Source: Saussurea involucrata
Lineage: Eukaryota; Streptophyta; Magnoliopsida; Asterales; Asteraceae
DNA length: 64,000 nucleotides
Direction: 5' to 3'
NCBI GenBank assembly: GCA_033807775.1
Contig: CM066314.1
Span: 93,102,929-93,166,928, forward strand
Positions 33,027 through 46,662 of this stretch are shown here, piece after piece. The position numbers and the translations under genes were made by a program. The number at the start of each line of letters is the position of its first letter. The first letter of the stretch is position 1. The notes beneath the pieces were generated by a model that was not told the origin of the DNA, made no database searches, and saw only the letters and a list, made by a program, of their open reading frames with translations.

Positions 33027-35846
33027 TCATGCCTTCTGTGAGTCTCTTCTGTGGTGAACGTCTGTCTTCACTGTCACAGAGGAAAGATATTTGTTAGCTT
33101 CAGGCCTTAAAGGTTTTGAAAATTTTGAGCTTTTAGGATTTTCAGAGTCCTTTTTCAAATTATCAAGCTTTGTAGAGGTTTTGACTTGTATACACATTTT
33201 TAGAAAATCTGGACAGATAGGTATCTCTGTGATTTTCTCTTTTGGAGAAATTGTTCTGTTAAGAACCTCAGAGGAGAATTTAACATCCTCTGTGTCACAG
33301 TGAATTATCCCTGATTTAGAATCAGTCTTTGAGTCGTCAGAGGATGAATCGTCCTCATATACAGAGGTTGAGTCATCTCCTTCGACAGAGGCTGGATTTT
33401 CTGAGCATGTATCGTACGAGTTTTCTTCCTCTGTAGAAAAACTTTCATAGATGGCAGAGGTTTCAGATGAGATCTCTTCAGCGAGAATTTGATCTATAGA
33501 AGATGTACAAAGATTTTCTAAAACATTTGATTTCAAAACTTCCAAAATTTCTTTTTCAATTGATCTTTTAAGATTTTCTTCTGAAAAGATGGGTTTAAAC
33601 TCAGGAGCTTTTGCAGATAATTTCTTTTTGACATCTATCATACAGACAAAAGCGACCTGTGTTTGAGTCTCTGGTTTACCAAACTTAAAGATACCAATCT
33701 GATCTTGTGTTTTCAGATATTTCTTTGGTTTGATTCCTCTGTTGACAGAGGTTGAAGATGATGAATCTGTGTTTTCAAACCACACATTGATCATCTTCGT
33801 ATGTTTCCTTAAGTGAGGTTCTTCAGAGATTTTAACCCTCTTACTTACAGAGAGTAAGTTTGGAAAAATTGGTTTATTTGTTTTTCCTACCACAAACAGA
33901 GAAGACAGAGGTTTAAGTCTTTTGCCTTCAACACCTAGAGTAATATCATCGTACCCTATACATCGTCTTCCTATTTGTGAGTTTACTTTCTCATACACCT
34001 TCTGTGCATCTTTATAGTTTTTAAGTAAAACCTCCCTTCTGAGTAGATCTTGCCAAAGTACCTCTCTCTCTTTTTGAAAGTATTCTTTGAGAGCTCTTAT
34101 GTCAGTTGTTTCACTCCTAGAAACTGAAAGCTCTTTAGTTTTGACTTTTAAAGCAGAGGTTAATTCAGAAATTTGCCTTTTTAAAGGATCTACATTTTTG
34201 CTCCAATATTTTTCTACTCTTTCCTTTTCTTCAAAAATTTTGGCTTTTTTTTGAGTGAGAAGCTTTACTTCTCTCTCATTAAAGGTGAGTCTTTTCTGAA
34301 TACTTTCATTTATCTCTTTGAGTTCAATCAATTCAATGTTAAGTCTAACTGAATCATTTTCTACATATTTAATACAAGAGGTAGAGTTTGAAATGGATAC
34401 CTCATTGTCAGTGCCCGAGTCGACTTCTGCCATGCCACAAAACAGGGCATTGGTGGTGAATTCATCATCAGATGTAGAGTCTGACTCGAAGTCCTCTTTA
34501 TTTGCTTCAGAATGCCCTTTGTTCGCCATTAGGGATTTTTGTGCATAATATTCAGCCTTCTTTTTGTAAAAAGCTGAGTCCTTCTGTGGGCAATTTTGTC
34601 TACTTCTGCAATCTTTTGCGAAATGGCCTGGCTTGCCGCAGTTGAAGCAACCTTGGGAGGTGTTTCCAGTTCGATCGTCGGACTTCTGTTGGTCTCCACC
34701 TTTCTCTGTTCGGCATTCGTTTGCATAATGACCAGGCTTACCACATTTGTAGCATTCTTGTGTGTGGCCTACCTTGTCATCTGACCTCTGTCGGTCATTT
34801 CCTCTGTAGTTTCTGTCGCTCGACCTCTGTCGGTCACTTCTGTAGTCTGACCTCTGTCGGTCAGTTGATTCTTCTCTTCTTTCATCATCTCTTCTATCTC
34901 TCTGGTTGTCTCTGCTATATCTGTCATTTCCAAAATTTCTTTGATTACCTCTGAACTCTCTTGTCAATAGAGCCAATGATTTAGCTAATGACGCAAGAGT
35001 TATTTCTTCCTCTATCAGCTCGTCTTCTTCGATATCAACCATCACTATCTTCTTTTTCTCCTTCTTCTTTTCATCTGTTGCTCTCTCATTTCTTGGTCTC
35101 TCTGTAGCCTCTGTTGTTTTACTAACCAATGCGTATGGTGCAATAGCTATTGTTTTAGCCTGTGCTATTTGAGGCTCTTGTGCAGCTAGTGTTCCATAGA
35201 GATCAGAGAGTGTCCATGAGTCTAGATCTTGGTTTGTTTGTAAAGACATAGACAGTTGAAGCCACTCATCATTCAGACTCTTTAGAAACATGACGTTATT
35301 TTCTTCCGAGGTTCTGTGAATGCCAGACTTTCTACATTTGTTTATGAGAGAGTTGAACCTGTCGTACGTTGTTTGCAGAGATTCTGTTGCAGAGGCTCTA
35401 AATTCATGATATTCATTTATGTACTGAGCCCTTCGGTTCTTCTGTGTTTTAGCACCCCCTTCCAACTGTCTTTCTAATTCTTTCCAAAGATCGTGCGCAG
35501 TTTCGCATGCATCTAAGGATTGAAAAAGTTCGTTGGGGATAGCCATTATCAGGATTCTTTTTGTTTTCTGTGCAACTTCATCTTCTGCCTTATCTTCATT
35601 TGACCATTCTTCTTTTGGTTTTGGTTTTTGATGTTCAGGGATTTCTGGAGATTCAGCAGTAGCTGGTACTCGTGGTACTGCTATCATGGGAACAGGAGGA
35701 AGGTTGTAAAGATATTGTACTAGATTTTTTTCAGTACCCTCAAAGAAATGAACCATTCTTATCTTCCATTGAGGATACTCATCTCGTAGGAGAGTAGGAG
35801 GCTTGGTGTGTGAACCAGCAGTAAAGAAGTTATTTGTATTTGTCAT
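33027..35846 (-). pseudogene. gag, module 3 of D
   Basis: 939 codons open from MTNTNN to a TGA after RRDSQKA, where element A has Gly; the frame then stays open for another 120 codons to the proper gag end at 32661 (PIWIWVPKSL). Private changes: A to E at YHEFRAS, E to K at TQKKAK, G to C at GRRCIG. Capsid region, both zinc knuckles (365-378, 400-413) and coiled coil are present. It lacks only the last eighth, so a gag product is conceivable from an LTR transcript. Confidence 0.88.
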
Positions 35847-35874
35847 TTTTAAGGTTCTGAAAAGATAGTATTAT

Positions 35875-37227
35875 TTAAAGAGTATGAGTCTGAAGATCTG
35901 GAAAGTTTTCTGGGTTTGAACAGTTCCCAGAGTACCCAGGTGAAGGTTGATCTTCTGCAGCGCTTGTAGAGGTGCCTTCTGCAGTTTTCCTCCTTTTTGT
36001 TTTTGCAGAGGACTTCTTTCCCATGAGCTCTGCACGTTCGGCTATGAAGCTGAGTTGAATAGCCATGTGTTTTGCTAATTTGTTATCTTTTTCTTCTTGA
36101 GTGGAAAGAGGTTCTGCAATCATTGTTCCTAGGGGGACACCTAAACGCGGGGGTGTCATAGGACTCGGTTTAGGAGTTCTATGATTGCGTATATACTCTT
36201 TCTTAAGGGTTTTATTCTTGGCATACCTCAGAAGTTTCTTTGACAAAGGTCTGCAATGTGTGTAGCCATCTACATGATCAGTGGGAATATTTTTGCTCAT
36301 TGGGAACTGTTTGGGAATTGGCCCTTCCATTGGCCATTTCTGTATTAGCAACAGAGGTTCGAACAAGACTCCCAGTATTCTTTGGAATTGCAGAGGTGGT
36401 AGAAACTTAGGATCGTTCTCTTTGACCCTTCTTGTGTTGTTCTTTCTGTCGATGGTGTTAATGATCTCTTGCATCATTATGGTCGCGTAATCCAGTGGGA
36501 GATCATAGTAAACCCCATACATGATGGTCAATATCTGATGTGAGCTCTGGTCAATACTGCCTATCTTCCCTGTCAGGCATCTGTTAAGAATTGAGAACAA
36601 GGTGTTCCAAAGAGGTGGTAATCTGCCTCTGCGGAAGTCATTTCTCTTCCTCAGTGGTGTGTTGTACCCAAGCATTTCTAGGAAACGACAGATCTCGTCG
36701 TCTGTTGGTTGCTCTGCGTACTTCTTTAATCCAAGAAGACCCCTTGTTGGTAGGTTGAATTCAAGTGAGAACATTGTTCTATTGAACTTGATTTCCAGAT
36801 GCTCAGATTTGTCGGGTTTTGAAATGTATCCTTTGATAAGAGAATCATCTTTATCAAATCGGCAACTTTGCCAAAACTGGTTCAGATATCTTACTGGAAT
36901 TTTCTTTTGGGTTCTTGAGAGTAAAGGGAAGAGGATATGATTTTCCATTATGTTTAGAAGAATGGCATGGGCTTCGCCGAAAGCAGTGGGTGAGGGGACT
37001 AAATAGCAATTGTTGGATTTGATTGGTAGTACTTTTTCGAAATGATCCTTTGCTATGAAGTTTTGAAGATGTGTGGTTGGAGCAAAGTCTGCTGAATCGC
37101 CGGAATCTTCTAGTTCAATGTTTTGGGCAGGGTTGGGGTTTTCTGAATGTTCAGAATGAGCAGGTGAATGTTCTGGTGAGGTCGCCGGAGAGTGTGCAGG
37201 GGAGATAGCTTGAGAAGATGAAGCCAT
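35875..37227 (-). pseudogene. Env-like N-terminal protein, module 2 of D
   Basis: 450 codons, starting in the context CAAATGGC. Identical in layout to the other copies, with Q instead of P at SRTQKKIP and T instead of S in SSAKTKRRK. The truncation and the 19 foreign residues at the end are the same as in modules 1 and 3. Confidence 0.75.
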
Positions 37228-38638
37228 TTGGTACTGAGAATAAGAAACTTGCAGGTTTCGCCGGAGAAGAATGAGAGTTTGGAAAAAGTTTATGAGAGGG
37301 TAAGCTTGGTTTTTATAGGAGGGTAAAACGGTAGAATTCGAAAGAGTAAAATATATGGCAATGGATTAAAATTTGGAATCCGAACTCAAGTTAGAACGAC
37401 GGGTTCAACTTTCCACAGAAAACGTTCCATGTATGCCCAATGAAAATGGGACACGTAGGCCATGTCAGAGGATGACAGGACGTCGTGCGCGACCCATTAA
37501 TGCTAGGCGCGTGGGGTTATTCTTAGCCACATGTAGTTCACTCTTAGTAAAAGTAACCGTTATTACTAAAGAAATGCCCAAGTAACAGATTGACATAACT
37601 TCTGTAGTTTACAGAGGTTCTGTGATTTTGAAAATCTTTGATGTGTATCCCTTTCTCATATATCTCATTGTTATCATGACTTCTGTGGGGTTCCTTTTTA
37701 ACCAAAAACGTTTTGTAAAGGCATTGGAGAGGATCAAATAGGATTTTTAGTTAAGAGTTTTTACTCGCAGAGGTTTTGTGGCTCTGTTGGAACTTGTAGA
37801 AGCTCTGGGAGGGCCAGCAGAAGCTCTGTGAGGGAAAAAATCTCATAACGAAAATTCTATTAACTTTTCTGACCATCCAATTTTTAATCTGTTTTAAGAG
37901 ATGTTTTTCGGACATATTTGAAAGTTGGTGTCCGAAAAAATTGTTATGGAAAAAGTTTTGTTCGAGAAGGTCATGGTGAGTCTGTTTGGTTTCCGAGATA
38001 ACATTCCAAAAGATCGATAGAGGTTAAAGTTGCGATCTCAGAGCATATTTCTGGCAGAGCTTCTGTTGAGCTCAGCAGAAGCTCTATGACCTTAAATTTC
38101 TCATAACTCAAATTTTATGAAACTTTTTGATCTTTTGATTTTTGAAATGTTATCCACAGTATATTTAGGACATATTTGACAATTTGTGTCCTAGAAAACT
38201 GTTTTCAAAAACCTTTTGTGCGAGAGACATACCTTTTGGTTCTTCTTTTCTCGGCAGTGATGTCTGACTTCTGTCGATATAGATTCATTGACATTCTTCT
38301 ATGGCTTTCCCTTGAAAGTTTTACCTCTGTAGATCATTTCAGGATCCCTTTTTGCTCCCCCTTGATCTAATCACCTCTGTAGATCAGGAATTTTCCATTT
38401 GCTCCCCCTTGACCTATGCTTGGATCAAAGAATGATAAGTTTTGCATAGAACATAGGTCATATTTTCCAGAGGTTCTGTCGGTGTTGTCAGAGGTTCTGA
38501 GTAGACTTACAGAAGCTCTGTGATTTTAAGAACTATTTAAGATTGAGAACTTACATACAGAAATAAATTAATTAAATCAAAAATAATTAGAAATATATAC
38601 ATATTTACAGAAGATAAAGCTCTACTTACAGAGGATTT
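37228..38638 (-). promoter_or_regulatory. Pol to env-like spacer with promoter-like region, module 2
   Basis: Non-coding. TATAAAA (37311-37317) stands about 84 bp upstream of the env-like ATG, behind a pyrimidine-rich leader (TTCTTCTCCGG). Upstream DNA (37320-37520) has ACGT cores (GACGTC, CACGTAGG, CACGCG). Polypurine tracts at about 38354-38364 and 38401-38411. The full 188-bp block lost from module 3 is present. Confidence 0.55.
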
Positions 38639-41600
38639 TTACGTCATATTGATCATTCCTAACTTACCCACCAAGAAATTGAATATTTTCTCGTCTAAAG
38701 CTTTGGTGAATAAGTCCGCGAGTTGGTATTCTGTGGGCACGAAATGCATCTCGATTGTACCGTATTCAACATGATGTTTCAAGAAATGGTACCTTATATC
38801 GATATGCTTGGTTTTTGAGTGTTGCACAGGATTGGCAGAGATAGCAATGGCACTCTTGGAATCACAGAAGATAGGTATTTTGAATAGGATGTGGCCGTAG
38901 TCTTTTAGCTGAGTCTTCATCCATAGAAACTGAGAACAACAGCTAGCAGCAGCAACGTATTCAGCTTCTGCAGTGGATGTTGAGACACAATTTTGCTTTT
39001 TTGGAGGTCCAACTGACTAGTTTACCACCTAGGAATTGACAACTCCCAGAGGTACTCTTTCTGTCGAGCATGCATCCTCCATAGTCTGAATCTGTATAAG
39101 CTTTAAGACTAAAACCAGAGTTCTGTGGATACCAGAGACCGAGATTTTTGGTCCCCTTTAGATATCTAAAGATTCTTTTCACAGCATCATAGTGTGATTT
39201 CTTTGGATTAGCTTGATAACGTGCACAAAGACATGTGGCATGCATAATGTCAGGTCTGCTTGCAGTTAAGTATAACAGAGATCCAATCATGCCTCTGTAG
39301 AGAGTGCATTCTACAGAGATGCCATCTGGATCTAAGGATAACTTATTTCCAGTGGCCATTGGAGTTTTCATTGCAGAGGTATCAGAGAGGCTATACTTGA
39401 AAAGAATGTCAGAGACATATTTGGCCTGATTTATAAATATTCCCACTGATGTTTGTTTGACTTGGAGTCCGAGGAAGAATGTTAGTTCTCCCATCATACT
39501 CATTTCAAACTCACTCTGCATGAGTTTTTCAAAACTTTTGCACTCTTCTGTGTTAGAAGACCCAAAAATTATGTCGTCCACATAGATTTGTACAAGCATT
39601 ATTTCACTGTTTTTACGTTTATAGAATAAGGTAGTATCTGTTGTACCTCTGTTGTAGCCATTTACTAGAAGAAAGGTAGAAAGTCGTTCGTACCATGCTC
39701 TTGGAGCCTGTTTCAGTCCGTACAGAGCCTTTTCAAGGTAGTATACATGCTTTGGGAACTTTTAGCTTTCAAACCCTGGTGGCTGATTTACGTAAACCTC
39801 TTCTTGGATTTCACCGTTGAGAAAAGCTGATTTTACGTCCATCTGATAAACTTTAAATCCTCTGTGGGCTGCGAAGGCTAAGAATATTCTTATTGCTTCG
39901 AGCCGTGCGACAGGGGCAAAAGTCTCATCGTAGTCTATGCCTTCTTCTTGTCTATATCCCTTGGCCACCAATCGTGCTTTGTTTCTGATGACCACTCCAT
40001 CTTCATCCTTCTTATTTCTGTAGACCCACTTAGTCCCAATGGCCTGTTTCCCTCGTGGCAGAGGTACTAAAGTCCATACTCTGTTACGCTCAAACTGCAG
40101 AAGTTCTTCTTGCTTGGCGTCTACCCAGTTTGGGTCATCTAGTGCTTCAGAAATCTTCTTTGGTTCTATCACACTAATAAAATTTGTAAAGAAACAAAAA
40201 TTAGCAGTGGCAGACCTGGTTTTTACTGAGTCAGAAGGTTCTCCGATTATTTGGCTTGGAGGATGGTTTTTGTCCACTGAGTGGTGCGAGGAAGATGGTC
40301 ATCAATGTCATCGAACCTTTCTTCAGAAGCTTCTTGTGGATCTTCTTCTTGTATAGCCTCTGTCGTTCTTCTTACCTTGGTAGAAGATTCTACCATTTGT
40401 GGAATGATTGGTATGAGTGGTGGTGGAGTTTGTTCCTCTGAGGACGTATAGTCTTGGTCCTCAATTTCCTCTGTAATTGGTTTTTCTGTGGATTGTGGAG
40501 TTTGTTTTTCAGCAGCTTCTGTGGTCGTTTTTCTTGATGTTTCATCTTCTGCATTTTCTTCTTCGGCATTTGCATCTGTAGTATTTATAGAAGAAGATGA
40601 AGCATTATTTGGACCAGTTAGAGTCATACCTGTAGGATTTTGTCCAACAGAGGATGGTTCTTCAGAAACTCTGATGGTTCTAACAGAAGGATCAATGTCA
40701 TCGTGGAACATCTCTAAAAATAGAAGATTCAAGTCTTCTTTCGTTTGCGAGATGCCAGAGGTTTCTTTTTTAAGTTCGAGTTCTGAACGGATTTGCTCAG
40801 AAGTCATTTGGAAAGAATCATCAAAAGAAACATTGATACTTTCTATGATTTTGCGAGATCTTGTAAGGTATACTCTGTAGGCTTTGGAAGTGGCAGAGTA
40901 TCCAATGAATTTTCCTTCTCAGCTTTTACTTCAAACTTTCCTCTTGAATCTCTGTCGTTTAAAACAAAGCATTTACATCCAAACACATGGAAAAACTTGA
41001 TGTTTGGCCGCCTTTTGTTGATCAGTTCGTAAGGAGTCTTGATGTGTCTTTTCACAATGGTTGACCGATTCTGTGTGTAACAAGCGGTAGAAATTGCTTC
41101 TGCCCAAAAGTTCATCGGTAATCCGTATGCTGATAGCATAGTTCTTGCGGCCTCCACGAGCGTTCGATTCTTCCTTTCGACTACGCCATTCTGCTGTGGA
41201 GTGCGTGCGGCAGAGAAGTTCTGTGATATTCCTTCTGTAGAAAGATAGGCTTCAATGACAGAGTTTTTAAATTCTGTGCCATTGTCACTTCTTAACTTCT
41301 GTATTCTGCATTCATAAAGAACTTGGATTCTTTTCATTAGATTAATCAAGATGTTTGGAACATCCGATTTCTTTCGAACAAATTCAACCCATGTGAAGCG
41401 CGAATACTCATCAATTAAGACAAGTATATATTTCTTGCCACCTAGGCTCTGTATGGCAATGGGACCGCAGAGGTCGACATGAAGCATGTACAGAGGCCTA
41501 GTGCAAGACACATCTGGTTTGCCTCTGTGGGAAGCTCTTCTGAGTTTTCCCATTTCACAGGCAGAACACAAGTGATCCTTATTAAATTTAACATTAGGCA

Positions 41601-42099
41601 AACCTTTAACTAGATCAAGTTTGACCAGTTTATCCAAGGTGTGAAAGTTCAAGTGACAGAACCTGTTATGCCATAACCAGGCTTCTTTACTTTCGCAAGC
41701 TACAAGGCAAACTTTGTCCTTGGTTGTTGAACAAAAGTTCATCAGATACAGATCACCTTTTCTTTCGGCTCGCAGAAGTTCCATTCCTGTGTCTTCACTT
41801 TGCAGAGAGCAGAAAGTCCTTTTGAACAAGACATCAAATCCTGTATCACAGAGTTGACTTACACTGAGTAGGTTGTGTTTAAGGCCATTCACATATGAAA
41901 CTTTGTATACAGAGACGTTTTCCTTCTGTATGACTCCATAGCCTTTGATGTGTCCCTTCTTGTTGTCTCCAAAAGTTACAGATCCACCATCGTGTGTTTC
42001 TTTGTACGTGGATAGTAAACTTCTGTCGCCAGTCATGTGCCTTGAGCATCCGGAGTCAAGATACCAAATTGGCACATACCGCTTATGTAAGACAATCAC
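38639..42099 (-). pseudogene. pol (PR-IN-RT-RNaseH), module 2 of D
   Basis: Pieces: PR-IN 40843-42099; linker 40247-40807; RT start 39762-40277; RT/RNaseH 38961-39599; RNaseH end 38639-38920. It carries the three family indels (about 40920, 40270, 39000) and the RT TAA shared with module 3 (about 39762). Private changes include LQK to LHK at the start and A to S in YKVSYVNG. Active-site residues are kept. Confidence 0.92.
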
Positions 42100-42461
42100 A
42101 GAGACTTAGGTACCCATATCCATATGGGTCCAATATTGTTAGAATTTTTCAAGTCTGCCTTAGCATTCTTGAAATACATTATATTTTTTGTAGAAAGATC
42201 AGATTGTATCTCTCTAGGTTTTGACTTTAGAGTTTGAATTTTAGTGGAGAGTAAGCAATCTGGACTTGAGAAGTGATTTTTCAATCTGAACATAAGATCA
42301 AAACAATGACAGTATTTAATATGAGACGTGATTTGTTTGAACTTTTCATTGAATTCATTGAACTGAGTCACAGAGGCATTACATTCGTTCTTAACATTAG
42401 ATTTCCTATTACAAGAAGATCTATGAATACTAGAATGTTTTTTGCAAAAATCTTGTTTAGG

Positions 42462-45281
42462 TCATGCCTTCTGTGAGTCTCTTCTGTGGTGAACGTCTGT
42501 CTTCACTGTCACAGAGGAAAGATATTTGTTAGCTTCAGGCCTTAAAGGTTTTGAAAATTTTGAGCTTTTAGGATTTTCAGAGTCCTTTTTCAAATTATCA
42601 AGCTTTGTAGAGGTTTTGACTTGTATACACATTTTTAGAAAATCTGGACAGATAGGTATCTCTGTGATTTTCTCTTTTGGAGAAATTGTTCTGTTAAGAA
42701 CCTCAGAGGAGAATTTAACATCCTCTGTGTCACAGTGAATTATCCCTGATTTAGAATCAGTCTTTGAGTCGTCAGAGGATGAATCGTCCTCATATACAGA
42801 GGTTGAGTCATCTCCTTCGACAGAGGCTGGATTTTCTGAGCATGTATCGTACGAGTTTTCTTCCTCTGTAGAAAAACTTTCATAGATGGCAGACGTTTCA
42901 GATGAGATCTCTTCAGCGAGAATTTGATCTATAGAAGATGTACAAAGATTTTCTAAAACATTTGATTTCAAAACTTCCAAAATTTCTTTTTCAATTGATC
43001 TTTTAAGATTTTCTTCTGAAAAGATGGGTTTAAACTCAGGAGCTTTTGCAGATAATTTCTTTTTGACATCTATCATACAGACAAAAGCGACCTGTGTTTG
43101 AGTCTCTGGTTTACCAAACTTAAAGATACCAATCTGATCTTGTGTTTTCAGATATTTCTTTGGTTTGATTCCTCTGTTAACAGAGGTTGAAGATGATGAA
43201 TATGTGTTTTCAAACCACACATTGATCATCTTCGTATGTTTCCTTAAGTGAGGTTCTTCAGAGATTTTAACCCTCTTACTTACAGAGAGTAAGTTTGGAA
43301 AAATTGGTTTATTTGTTTTTCCTACCACAAACAGAGAAGACAGAGGTTTAAGTCTTTTGCCTTCAACACCTAGAGTAATATCATCGTACCCTATACCTCG
43401 TCTTCCTATTTGTGAGTTTACTTTCTCATACACCTTCTGTGCATCTTTATAGTTTTTAAGTAAAACCTCCCTTCTGAGTAGATCTTGCCAAAGTACCTCT
43501 CTCTCTTTTTGAAAGTATTCTTTGAGAGCTCTTATGTCAGTTGTTTCACTCCTAGAAACTGAAAGCTCTTTAGTTTTGACTTTTAAAGCAGAGGTTAATT
43601 CAGAAATTTGCCTTTTTAAAGGATCTACATTTTTGCTCCAATATTTTTCTACTCTTTCCTTTTCTTCAAAAATTTTGGCTTTTTCTTGAGTGAGAAGCTT
43701 TACTTCTCTCTCATTAAAGGTGAGTCTTTTCTGAATACTTTCATTTATCTCTTTGAGTTCAATCAATTCAATGTTAAGTCTAACTGAATCATTTTCTACA
43801 TATTTAATACAAGAGGTAGAGTTTGAAATGGATACCTCATTGTCAGTGCCCGAGTCGACTTCTGCCATGCCACAGAACAGGGCATTGGTGGTGAATTCAT
43901 CATCAGATGTAGAGTCTGACTCGAAGTCCTCTTTATTTGCTTCAGAATGCCCTTTGTTCGCCATTAGGGATTTTTGTGCATAATATTCAGCCTTCTTTTT
44001 GTAAAAAGCTGAGTCCTTCTGTGGGCAATTTTGTCTACTTCTGCAATCTTTTGCGAAATGGCCTGGCTTGCCGCAGTTGAAGCAACCTTGGGAGGTGTTT
44101 CCAGTTCGATCGTCGGACTTCTGTTGGTCTCCACCTTTCTCTGTTCGGCATTCGTTTGCATAATGACCAGGCTTACCACATTTGTAGCATTCTTGTGTGT
44201 GGCCTACCTTGTCATCTGACCTCTGTCGGTCATTTCCTCTGTAGTTTCTGTCGCTCGACCTCTGTCGGTCACTTCTGTAGTCTGACCTCTGTCGGTCAGT
44301 TGATTCTTCTCTTCTTTCATCATCTCTTCTATCTCTCTGGTTGTCTCTGCTATATCTGTCATTTCCAAAATTTCTTTGATTACCTCTGAACTCTCTTGTC
44401 AATAGAGCCAATGATTTAGCTAATGACGCAAGAGTTATTTCTTCCTCTATCAGCTCGTCTTCTTCGATATCAACCATCACTATCTTCTTTTTCTCCTTCT
44501 TCTTTTCATCTGTTGCTCTCTCATTTCTTGGTCTCTCTGTAGCCTCTGTTGTTTTACTAACCAATGCGTATGGTGCAATAGCTATTGTTTTAGCCTGTGC
44601 TATTTGAGGCTCTTGTGCAGCTAGTGTTCCATAGAGATCAGAGAGTGTCCATGAGTCTAGATCTTGGTTTGTTTGTAAAGACATAGACAGTTGAAGCCAC
44701 TCATCATTCAGACTCTTTAGAAACATGACGTTATTTTCTTCCGAGGTTCTGTGAATGCCAGACTTTCTACATTTGTTTATGAGAGAGTTGAACCTGTCGT
44801 ACGTTGTTTGCAGAGATTCTGTTGCAGAGGCTCTAAATGCATGATATTCATTTATGTACTGAGCCCTTCGGTTCTTCTGTGTTTTAGCACCCCCTTCCAA
44901 CTGTCTTTCTAATTCTTTCCAAAGATCGTGCGCAGTTTCGCATGCATCTAAGGATTGAAAAAGTTCGTTGGGGATAGCCATTATCAGGATTCTTTTTGTT
45001 TTCTGTGCAACTTCATCTTCTGCCTTATCTTCATTTGACCATTCTTCTTTTGGTTTTGGTTTTTGATGTTCAGGGATTTCTGGAGATTCAGCAGTAGCTG
45101 GTACTCGTGGTACTGCTATCATGGGAACAGGAGGAAGGTTGTAAAGATATTGTACTAGATTTTTTTCAGTACCCTCAAAGAAATGAACCATTCTTATCTT
45201 CCATTGAGGATACTCATCTCGTAGGAGAGTAGGAGGCTTGGTGTGTGAACCAGCAGTAAAGAAGTTATTTGTATTTGTCAT
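42462..45281 (-). pseudogene. gag, module 2 of D
   Basis: 939 codons from MTNTNN (45281) to the shared TGA at 42462; the frame also reads upstream to 45470 through the J1 join, but that stretch is env DNA out of frame and is not expected to be used. Private change D to Y in NTYSSSS. The best preserved gag of the array together with that of module 3. Confidence 0.88.
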
Positions 45282-45309
45282 TTTTAAGGTTCTGAAAAGA
45301 TAGTATGAT

Positions 45310-46662
45310 TTAAAGAGTATGAGTCTGAAGATCTGGAAAGTTTTCTGGGTTTGAACAGTTCCCAGAGTACCCAGGTGAAGGTTGATCTTCTGCAGCGCTT
45401 GTAGAGGTGCCTTCTGCAGTTTTCCTCCTTTTTGATTTTGCAGAGGACTTCTTTCCCATGAGCTCTGCACGTTCGGCTATGAAGCTGAGTTGAATAGCCA
45501 TGTGTTTTGCTAATTTGTTATCTTTTTCTTCTTGAGTGGAAAAGGGTTCTGCAATCATTGTTCCTAGGGGGACACCTAAACGCGGGGGTGTCATAGGACT
45601 CGGTTTAGGAGTTCTATGATTGCGTATATACTCTTTCTTAAGGGTTTTATTCTTGGCATACCTCAGAAGTTTCTTTGACAAAGGTCTGCAATGTGTGTAG
45701 CCATCTACATGATCAGTGTGAATATTTTTGCTCATTGGGAACTGTTTGGGAATTGGCCCTTCCATTGGCCATTTCTGTATTAGCAACAGAGGTTCGAACA
45801 AGACTCCCAGTATTCTTTGGAATTGCAGAGGTGGTAGAAACTTAGGATCGTTCTCTTTGACCCTTCTTGTGTTGTTCTTTCTGTCGATGGTGTTAATGAT
45901 CTCTTGCATCATTATGGTCGCGTAATCCAGTGGGAGATCATAGTAAACCCCATACATGATGGTCAATATCTGATGTGAGCTCTGGTCAATACTGCCTATC
46001 TTCCCTGTCAGGCATCTGTTAAGAATTGAGAACAAGGTGTTCCAAAGAGGTGGTAATCTGCCTCTGCGGAAGTCATTTCTCTTCCTCAGTGGTGTGTTGT
46101 ACCCAAGCATTTCTAGGAAACGACAGATCTCGTCGTCTGTTGGTTGCTCTGCGTACTTCTTTAATCCAAGAAGACCCCTTGTTGGTAGGTTGAATTCAAG
46201 TGAGAACATTGTTCTATTGAACTTGATTTCCAGATGCTCAGATTTGTCGGGTTTTGAAATGTATCCTTTGATAAGAGAATCATCTTTATCAAATCGGCAA
46301 CTTTGCCAAAACTGGTTCAGATATCTTACTGGAATTTTCTTTGGGGTTCTTGAGAGTAAAGGGAAGAGGATATGATTTTCCATTATGTTTAGAAGAATGG
46401 CATGGGCTTCGCCGAAAGCAGTGGGTGAGGGGACTAAATAGCAATTGTTGGATTTGATTGGTAGTACTTTTTCGAAATGATCCTTTGCTATGAAGTTTTG
46501 AAGATGTGTGGTTGGAGCAAAGTCTGCTGAATCGCCGGAATCTTCTAGTTCAATGTTTTGGGCAGGGTTGGGGTTTTCTGAATGTTCAGAATGAGCAGGT
46601 GAATGTTCTGGTGAGGTCGCCGGAGAGTGTGCAGGGGAGATAGCTTGAGAAGATGAAGCCAT
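45310..46662 (-). pseudogene. Env-like N-terminal protein, module 1 of D
   Basis: 450 codons. Residues 1-50 are Ser/Pro/His/Glu-rich (repeated SPAHS/SPEHS). About 60-330 is a compact domain with DHFEKVLPIKSNN, LNQFWQSCRFDKDD, EFNLPTRGLLGLKKY, PPLWNTLFSILNRCLTG and YYDLPLDYATIMMQEI; about 330-431 is basic (PLSKKLLRYAKNKTLKKEY; KSKRRKT). The same order is found in B. No signal peptide or hydrophobic span, so it is not a membrane envelope protein by sequence. The tail after QPSPG is foreign (J1). Private changes P to H (NIHTD) and L to F (AEPFST). In C the gene runs on for about 800 more residues. Confidence 0.75.
45366..45375 (-). other. Junction J1 (env-like to gag leader), example copy
   Basis: Plus-strand CCCAGAGTAC is common to the natural leader (54795-54804) and the join; beyond it the leader has ACTTTAAT and the join has CCAGGTGAAG from the env-like gene. 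The same join recurs at 35935/35936 and 26688/26689. Confidence 0.9.

Larger units (their letters stand above)
26689..35935 (-). repeat. Tandem module 3 of D (9247 bp)
   Basis: Starts (minus) at the leader sequence GTACTCTGGG (35935) and ends at the env-like break (26689). It is shorter than the others by exactly the 188-bp spacer deletion at about 28070. Shares with module 2 a nonsense codon in RT that module 1 lacks. Confidence 0.93.
35936..45370 (-). repeat. Tandem module 2 of D (9435 bp)
   Basis: Begins and ends at the same J1 join as its neighbours (45370 and 35936). Apart from the 188-bp deletion in module 3, I found only scattered single-base differences from modules 1 and 3. Confidence 0.93.

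Noticed and set aside
37373..37585. Small plus-strand gene repeated at 46808
   Set aside because: Covers the promoter-like spacer; broken by the deletion in module 3 and not conserved in A.
45282..45470. Extended 63-codon N-terminus on gag in modules 2 and 4
   Set aside because: It reads env-like DNA out of frame across J1; the natural gag start MTNTNN is common to all copies and to A.
45310..46662. True viral envelope glycoprotein
   Set aside because: No signal peptide, hydrophobic segment or Cys-rich ectodomain seen; the label env-like is positional.
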